From: Apostichopus parvimensis
Taxonomy: Eukaryota > Echinodermata > Holothuroidea > Aspidochirotida > Stichopodidae
Reading direction: 5' to 3'
NCBI GenBank assembly: GCA_000934455.1
Contig: KN892496.1
Span: 12,962 to 33,618, forward strand
Length of the DNA stretch: 20,657 bases
The first letter of the stretch is position 1; each line of letters opens with the position of its first letter. The notes under the pieces were generated by a model. It was not told where the DNA came from and ran no database searches. It worked only from the letters and a program-made list of their open reading frames with translations. Positions 9,201-18,200 of this stretch are shown here, piece by piece. The position numbers and the translations under genes were made by a program.

Positions 9201-12200
9201 TCTAGGCCATCCCAGTTATAATGTCTTAATCTCATCTGGTGATTGGTAACTGAATGAACAACGAGAAGTGCTTCATGAAACAACAAAATTCCCTTCTCTG
9301 ATGTCACAGTTTTGATTATCTTAATTAAAAATTGGGAATTTAGGCGATCAAAATACCAAACATGACAAACTGTAATATTTATCCATTACTGTGTGTGAAC
9401 TGTTGCATCTACTTATGAGGAATTTCTATTGATAAATAGGGCACTTTTACCTAAGGATGTTAGTTATTTTTATTCCTTCCGGAAAGCAAAATGAATCTTT
9501 GCCATAGTGAGGGCGCATGTGCATTTGTTTTGTATTCTGACCGAGGACTTGAACAAAAGAACTCCAGGTCCTCGGTTGTGATATCTAAAGAATCACCACG
9601 TCCTCGGAAGAATTCTATTGTATGGGGTATTGTTAAGGTTAGGGTACGTGGATTTGAACAATGGAAAATACAATGGGGTCCTCGGTCTGAATGTAATACA
9701 AACATGTGTGCGTGCGTGCGTGTGTGTGTATGTGATGTTTTGACTTCTAAACATGATCCTCATCATGTGTAGCTGGTATGAACAACAATCCTTTTCTGTG
9801 GGCTTTCTCGTTTATAAATTCATGTATTCCCTTTAAGCTGTTTCATGAACTTAAATGGCAATACATGGATAAATTTACTGTGAACTACTGTATGGCTCTT
9901 TCATGTTTGTACTTTATGTAAGACTCAATACATGCTTCTTGTGTTTCTCTTGTACTGCCACAATTGTTCATAAACTTGCAATGATAAGGAATAAATAGAC
10001 AAAACTAGAGCATAAAGCATGTGTATGGAGCTTTGCAATGCTTCTTACACTGTAAAGCAGTGATGTTTAATGTAGGCCATCCCTGTTATGATGATATAAA
10101 CTGATCTCATCTGGTGACGGGTAACTATATGAACAACATCAACAAGTGCTCATAAAACAAGAAAATTCCCTTCTCTGATGTCACAGATTTTATGATATTA
10201 ATTAAAAATTGGGAATTTAGGCAATAAAAAGTTCATATCGAAAATGACAACCAATAATATTATTAATCACTGCTTGTGAAGGGTGTACCACCATCTAAGG
10301 GAGAAGTATAAGTGTAAAGTAGTGGATGTTATGCCACTTTTGTATATGGTTAGTGTGAGTGTGAAAGAAATTTAATCACTTTATTTCCCATATTTTTCGA
10401 GTATTTCCTTTAGCAAATTGATATTATTGGGTGTCATGTAGAGGGCCCCTTCATTTTTGTTACCAACTCTAATTGGTCAATTCAAATGCAAATTTATATT
10501 TGTAACGCAGGGAAATAACTTAAAAAGTGGTTTACTCTGTTAAGTAATTTGGGAGAAAAGTTTGATCGTTTCCATCTGTTATTATGTATACAGTTTAGGG
10601 ATTGCTGCTCTATATTGTTCATTACAATCACAATCCACACAAAATGAATGATTTTTTTTGAATGAGATGGGTTTCACAGTTTAATAGGCTCTTGCTCACA
10701 AGTCTACAGTACCCTATACATCAAGTCAGTGGATGCCTGTTGTGTCCATTCACTATACATATTAGTCGATACATGATTTGTGGTTTAAATCTGATACAGA
10801 CTGTTACCAAGGGGAGCATCTGTTGTGGCATGTAATAACAGTTTGACCTCATTGCATGTTTCTAGCTACTCACTTACATAAGCTTGTTCTCAATTCTCCA
10901 GGTGTTAAGTTTTACAGAGACCATTTGAACAAGATGAGACATTGTTGATTGCCTCATTATATTGATCAGATAGAGGGCCTAGTGTAAAGTTTATACACTA
11001 ATGTCTTTGTCACTTATATACACAGTTTTCAGTTAGGAATGTAAGAAGTGTGCGTTGCTGATTTAGCTGAGAACTAACAACACACTTGAGATTCTAAAGC
11101 ATTTCTGCACTAGTTCAGGCTGGAATGTCCATTGATTGTATGATTTTTGCAGTAAATATTGGTAATATATAAGAAACTACAGCAGGCAAAGTTCTCCATC
11201 ATTCCTCTCTGTACACCATTCTGTGTTTATTTGTTTCCTCAGGCCGTACTCTTACATGATGCTACTGTCTTTTACAGCAGGCAAAGTTCTGCATTCCTCC
11301 ATCATGTTCATCCCTCTGTGTGCATCTGTAAATCATTCTTCAAGCTGTGCTCTAACATATTGTTACTGTCTTTTACATTTACAGATTGCATCAGACTTAA
11401 CTCAGCTGGTCAGTGTAGTCCTAATGAGTGTTCCTGTACTAAGGGGACATGTACTTCACAGACTGGTAGATGTGAGGCCACCTGTAGTGTTTACCAGTGT
11501 CCTGCAAGTAAGGCTGCATGTGGTTTCTTTCTATTTATGGTCATTTATAGTTAGTGGAAGGCTTTGACAAATATTAAAAGTACTTGCCATTTGGTGACTG
11601 TGACTAAAAATTCACTTGCCACTATGGTTGCTGTACAAGTCTCCATACTTGTGGTATAGTACAGATCTACAACATCAATACTTTCTGTAAACTAAGGTTA
11701 GGCAGATACATGGTACTATGTAATTGCACTTTGGACTCTTATATTTCTGTGCAGTATGAAATTTAAAACTTTTTCCACCAAAAGTAAGTGATGAACAAAG
11801 TAAAACATGTCGCAGAATTATTAATAAGCAGCTAGGCCTACTGTATTGTCTCAAACAATTCCAAAGAACACAGGCCAAAATACCTACAAATTAATTGTAG
11901 CTTGGTTTCTGTAACATTACGGCTCATCTAGTAATAGGTATACAATACAGTAGCTATGGGTCTGCACAAGTCCCAAGCCTATAGTACCTACTGCAACTCG
12001 GCTAGGGCAACTTTCTCCCAATTATTTCTACTTGCCTTTATCTGCAGAATGGTGCAAGAAAACCTTCGCTATTTCTGCTTTACACTGGCTAATCAAAGCG
12101 ATCTTTTACGCAATGAAAATCTAAGGTTGACAAAGCATCTATCTTCCACCTGCAACTGATGTTTGGTGATACAGCAGACTTGTCTCAAACTCCTTAAATT

Positions 12201-15200
12201 GTTGTACAGTATATTTTGTGAATTATGACCGATGGCATGTAGAAAATGGCTCAAGAATAATGTAGGTGTTTAGCCACCTCAAGTGTATTACAAACCTAAT
12301 ATTATCCTACCGTTGTGAGTGTATGGCACAGTGAAGCCTAACAAACTGAGCGGTTGCTTGCTTTGTCGATGAAAATTTTCTACCAAATGTTCTACCAAAA
12401 TGACAGTGTATTGTGAAATTTGATTTTCTGCATCTCAACTCTAAAGTGGCCTTGTGTCATTCACATGAATTTTATTATTGCAAAAATCAAGAGTAAAGTT
12501 TTGTTTGTTGTAGTAATTTAATGCATTCTATTTTAACTTTTGGGATTTCCACATGTTAATTGTTGGTAGTCTACTTGGGCCGCTAGTACTATACTCTACT
12601 GTGTAGGGTTTGCCTGCACATAACCAAGCCATCATGATATCGATGTTCAATCAACTTTTTTCAGATATTGAGAAATTAATATATTAGTGCAACATATTTA
12701 TGAATGCCTTTATAACACATTACGTACTTCATAAACTCCAACTCTTCCCTGTAAAAAATTGTTATATTATATTTTAATGATGTTTTAGCTGTATGTTTAT
12801 AAATGCTCTGTGCATGTGCAGATGGCAAACCATTCAACACAGTCAATTTCCATTGAGATTGAAAAAAATCACTTTACAACTTCATTGGGGTTTTACTAGC
12901 CCACAAGTCATCCACCAAAATGTCAATGGTACGGTAGTGCATTTTGTATTCGCAAATTTAAAATTCTACTCGCCAATGGAGAGTTGACAATCTATTTTTC
13001 GAGGCATGTTAAGTGTTGGAGGTCAAAACTTATTGTAGGTCAACACAGATCAATGTTTGAAAACCTGTTAAACATGATGGTTAAAAAAGGAGTATAAGAC
13101 TGCATGAGTTGCCTGCTTGTTATTGATAGGTCATCCTGAGTGAGGCATGAAACTGGATTCTTATGGTACATGTGAGATTTAAAAATAAAAAGTCTAGTTA
13201 ACTATTGATTGGTACACAAATCCATATGTTCAGATATATATTTTTAGGGACGTTTAAATCACATCTCTTTATCCACATTGTTTGAAACTTGCTGTAATAA
13301 CTATCATAACAATGATGGTAAAAATTTGAAAGTCTTGCATAATGTTCTACTGGAAGAAACCACCAAGTTACTTGCCTTTGGCTTTGTGGGTATTGTGCAG
13401 CTATTCAGCCTCTTAAATGCAACACAAATTTTAAATGTGGCAAAACAAATCAAAGAACAAGTTTTGCTAACATCACAGCCTTATATGATGTATTAAGTTT
13501 GAAAAGTTAATAATGATTCAAAATGCTCTAACAAACTATCATTTACAGTATAGTGGTACAAAACAATTGAGGCACTAACCATGTTCCAACATAAATACCA
13601 AGTATTACTTTTGTCTTTTAAGTGAGAATTACATCTGTGTGAATACAAAACTTGACTTTAGATGAACACAGTGGTACCTGACACAGGACAACGTGTCAAC
13701 ATTTTCCCCTTCTGGATAAAGAAAAAACATGAATATCTCAATGAAAAACTACTAATCAAAAGCAAACAAGAGGGCAATCCATGGAGTTGCAGATCTAATC
13801 TCCTTCATGACTTTACTCTTGGTATCCTAAGTTTGTTAAAAAGTATGTTATTTTTTACACACAGTTAGTTTGAATTTAAAGAGACTTACAGTGTAGGAGG
13901 AGTTTTGCGACACACTTTTTCGCACAATTTAGGCCAATTTGACCGTTGACCTCAATTGACCTTTGTCATTGACCCTAAACACTAAAATTTGTGCTATTTA
14001 AAATTTGTTTCATCATTCTCTACATAAGGTGTGATGTTATGCCTTTTCCTCCATGTTGACAAGCAGAAAATGTTTAAAATCAATTTTTAGGGTTTTTGAC
14101 ACCAGACCTGTGACATCATCACTCCTGTGCAAGCTTATATGATCAGGCACCTACCCACCAAATTTGAACTTGATCGAATTTGCTGTCTAGGAAGAGATTG
14201 AGACACAAATTTTTACCCACAAACAAACTCTCATACACTTCCTCACATTTCTGATGTGGGGTGAAGTATGTCAATGACATATGACATGACATATCCATGT
14301 CCTTATACATTACATGTTGGGAGATAAGATAATAAATTATACATGTCTTGAAATACAGTGAGCCTATTCCAAATTGTCAATTTGTAAATATTAGAGCACT
14401 GCCTAACGCTTAATGGGGTTATCAATACTTATAAATAACATAATAAACTTATTGACATACTGTAAGATGTATTCTTACTATGCTCATAAACTTTTCCAGT
14501 CAGTATGCACAAGTTAGAAACTGGTGTACACTGCACACTTCAACAATATATGTTGATCATCCAAACCAATCTCGTGGGAAATTTGCTGTCCTAGTGAAAT
14601 CTTCATCAGCATAGTGTTGGACTTTTCATTTCAGTTTGTAAAATAACTTTTCAGGTATTTAACCAATTTAAAATAATCTCTACTAGTCGTTCACAACTAT
14701 TTTTGTTTCAGAAGACCAAATGTTACCAATGATAGCTTCTGATGATTTCAATGCCTCATACTCCCTACAATCTATCTGCAACTTTAATTTTAGATATTCA
14801 GTACATTTTGTAATACAACATTGTTTGAGGAGCCTCGGTTACTGTTCTTGTTTCTCTTACTGTGAACAGCCTATTATATATTTTTGCCAAAATTACAATG
14901 TTCTAAATTTATGTATATATATTGGCACTTAATTTGCACATTGCTACACTATTGTCAACATCAGCCTGTGTTCTAAGAACCATATGCTACCATCAGGGAG
15001 TTTTCATGTCTTTAAGCAGTGCGTAATGTGGTGTGACATTCCCTATACAAACAGCTCTTTCATGAACCCACTTTAATGATAAAATTTGAAACTGCATTGC
15101 TTAAAATGAAAAAGGATATCTTAGGCTGAGTTGGTTGTGGTTTTGTTTAGGGATTGGTGCTGGGAGGGATGGAACAAATTTGTATAAAAGATCAGAAATT

Positions 15201-18200
15201 GCTTGGAAGCACGCCTAGATCTTTACCACAAAGCCAAGCAGTGTAAGTCTTATCTGTGCTGTGTTACCCCCTTCGTTATAACTGCACTGAAACTGTTCTA
15301 GTCTGAATGTGTACCTACTGTTAATGAAGGTATCGTATTTAACAGTATAAAATACCTTTAGAAGTAACTTTATCTTAATTACTTATAGATTTCTCAATAT
15401 ATGAAGTGGAAAACATTTGATCATAGTATTATGTGCTAAAATCAAAGGAGGCATTTTTCTGCAGACAGGCTCAAAGCATTTTACCTCATGTAGCCTCATC
15501 TAAAATAAGTATTGGATGGTTGAGGGCTCTGGGAAGTTACTTTGAGTAGCTATGAGCTACACTATTAAAGCATTCTAGCATGTGGCCAGGAATGATTAGC
15601 TTTGACACACTGAACAAAGAACCATATTTTCTTAGCATGTAGTTGTACACGAGCTATGGCCAATGAAACTTATCTTAATTACCTAAAGATTTTTCAGTAT
15701 AATAAGTGGAAAATAATACAAATTTCTGAGGGTCTCTGTACAAACACAGTTAATTTAGTTTTGTATTTGTGAACCTAACAGTTGTACTACTACATTGTTA
15801 TGGATTTCTGGCCTTATTTGCCTTTGTAATTGTCATTGTTCCTAAACTGTCATTGTTCCTAAAAAGTAGGAGATTTTAAATAACATTTAATTTCTGTATT
15901 TATCTAATAGTTGCCATTTGCCCCTAATTTAAGCACCCCATACAAGCTGTTCAAGAAAATGAAATACTCTCTTCTACAATTCATATATCTTTTCTTTCAG
16001 ATATTGTGAGTGTAAGTTTATCTCAGGTAAATGCTCAGTCATCTGTTGAGATCAAGTGTATCTTAGAAGGATCCACTGCTGTTGTTAATAGACTGGAGAT
16101 CAGACTATCTAGATCAAAGCAGATAATAGATGATCATAACATAACACAAGAGACAGATCCAGACATCTCTGATAACAGAAGAGAAGTCACTTACAGAGTA
16201 TTCAGTGTGTCTGAAGATGATCAGTTCTTCTGTATCCTGTCACTGGTTGCATCTATAGTCGGATCTATCAATGTCACAGGCTTTGTGTACAGTAAGTATA
16301 TAGTGTGGAATCTCTGTACAATTGTGATGTGTCATGAAGTCTCATAATGTCACTTTTGGTTAATCTATCTGAATTTGTTTTGTTCCTAGTTAACAGAGTA
16401 TAAAGAGGGTGCATAATCTAGCATAACATGTCTAGATCAGAGGACACAATAGATGATAGTGGTAGGATATCACATTGAACAATTCCAGTTATTAATTTAC
16501 TGCTAACAGAAAAAAAAGTAACTTATAGTTACAGAGGTTATCAGTGTATCTGAACTTGATCAGTTCTTCTGTGTCTTGTCATGGTTTAGTTATATACTTA
16601 CATCAATCAATGTCACAGTCTTTGTGTATGGTAGGTTTATAGTGTTATTATGTTCTCCTATTTACAAGTCTGCAGAGTTGCCACCAATTCAAAGCAATGT
16701 TGTTAACATGTCAAAAAATGTGTTGTTATATATACTATAATGCTCTTTGTCATTAATTACAACCCACAATCTCAGCCATATCTATGGGGAAATTTGGCTA
16801 TATCGTTAATATTAACAGATACAAGGGTTGTTAGTTCTCCTAGAGTCATATTAACTTATTGTTTCACAACACTCTATAGAGTTACTACATAAGGTACCCC
16901 TATAGTGAATATTTTTCTTGATGTTAATAGAAAAAGAATTGTAAGTAAATAGAAAATGTCTTTTGTCTTACTTATAACCTTCCAGAGTTACCATCCATCA
17001 GTGACCCACCTACAGAGGTAACCAGAACTACTACATCAGTAACCATTACATGGAGACCCTGGGATGAAGAGACTGATGTTGGTGATCCTCCTGTGATGGC
17101 TTACATCCCATACTACAAGATGGATCCATCTCAGGATTGGATGAGTGGATCAAGGATCCAAGCTGACCAAACATTGGAATATACAGCATCAAGTCTGGAG
17201 ACAGATAGAAACTATACATTCAGTGTAGCAGCAGTCAGGGAAGGGGAGGGTGGAGAGGGACCCAGAGGTCCCACAGTAACCATCAAGACACTCTGTATTG
17301 GTTAGTATCTTACAGGTAGTACTCTGTTGCATGACACTGCTGCAAAAGTATTGTACTATTAAGTTCAAACAGAAATGCATTTAAGCATAAAATCTGGATA
17401 TTAGTGGATGTTCATGCATTCCAATTACATTTGATAAATTTAGCCATTTTTAGAATCCAGATGTTTGTATTAACCACTTAAAATACTTTAAATGTACACA
17501 GAGGAGGGTAGTTCCTTAGAGTGGACATGTAGCTTTCAAGGTGATAAAGACACATGACTTTGCTATGTTGTTTTCTACAGATGTTGTTCCACAGATGGTC
17601 ACAACAACTTTAACTGCTACAAATGATGTGACTGTGACATGGCAGGTAAGATAACTTGATAATGTTTGGCTGTGTGTGTTGATATTAAGGGTTGTTAATC
17701 AGTGTGAAGCTATTCCGGGAGAGTTAGGAGATAAAGTTTAATAGGAGACTAATTTCAAGTAAACCTTATCATTCTCATAATAAATGACAGAAGGCACTAA
17801 AGTGTTATTCTTGCAAAATGGAGATTGTTTTTTCTTCCTCTTTGTTATTCAACTGGTCTAATAGATAAAGTTAAACATTTATTTTGTCAACACTTAGCAT
17901 GGTGTAGGACCAGTAAAGATATATATTATAAACGATGGTTAACGTTTTTAAAAAGTTTGAAAGAATGGTTTAGTCCGGGTTAAAATCAGCAAATGCCATG
18001 TGCTGAACTGTACCAGTCATTAACTTGCAAGCTCAAAGCCTAAGGCTAAACAAATAGGTCAAGCACCAGTATTATTTCCCATTATTACGTACAGGAATGT
18101 ATGTGTGTCTCCTATTACATTTGGAAAGACTTTATGTTGCACCTTGTACTACTTGAATTACCGAGACTGCAATGTAGCGTTATTAAAAGCCAGTGAACAA

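Larger units (their letters stand above)
8641..11384 (+). other. Remainder of the HYR-to-EGF-like intron
   Basis: This is AT-rich intronic sequence after the array. It contains a pair of diverged direct repeats, a foldback element between them, a GT microsatellite and a duplicated acceptor region, listed separately. Acceptor-like sites at 8690 and 8828 lead to stops within a few codons in phase 1, so I accept no further exon here. Confidence 0.65.
11508..16000 (+). other. Intron between EGF-like and Ig exons (4.5 kb)
   Basis: This AT-rich intron runs from donor gtaagg to acceptor tcttttctttcag. It contains short palindromes, a TTGACC cluster and a 300-bp-offset repeat pair, listed separately. 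Acceptor-like sites at 12046 and 14710 open short frames without domain features or a phase-matched donor, so they are not annotated as exons. Confidence 0.65.

Noticed and set aside
9460..9772. Overlapping 81- and 93-codon frames on opposite strands
   Set aside because: They overlie the foldback element, whose inverted symmetry and CpG-rich core produce open frames on both strands; starts are non-standard.
11159..11567. 131- and 114-codon frames around the 8-Cys exon
   Set aside because: They read through the duplicated acceptor region and past the donor at 11508; only 11385-11507 agrees in phase with neighbouring exons.
12048..12122. Possible exon after cctttatctgcag
   Set aside because: In phase 1 the frame runs only about 25 codons to a stop with no convincing donor, and it has no domain pattern.
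14712..14932. Possible exon after a good acceptor (tttttgtttcag) with a 70-codon cysteine-containing frame
   Set aside because: The frame ends in a stop at about 14930 with no phase-1 donor, and there is no recognisable domain; the phase of the known flanking exons already matches without it.
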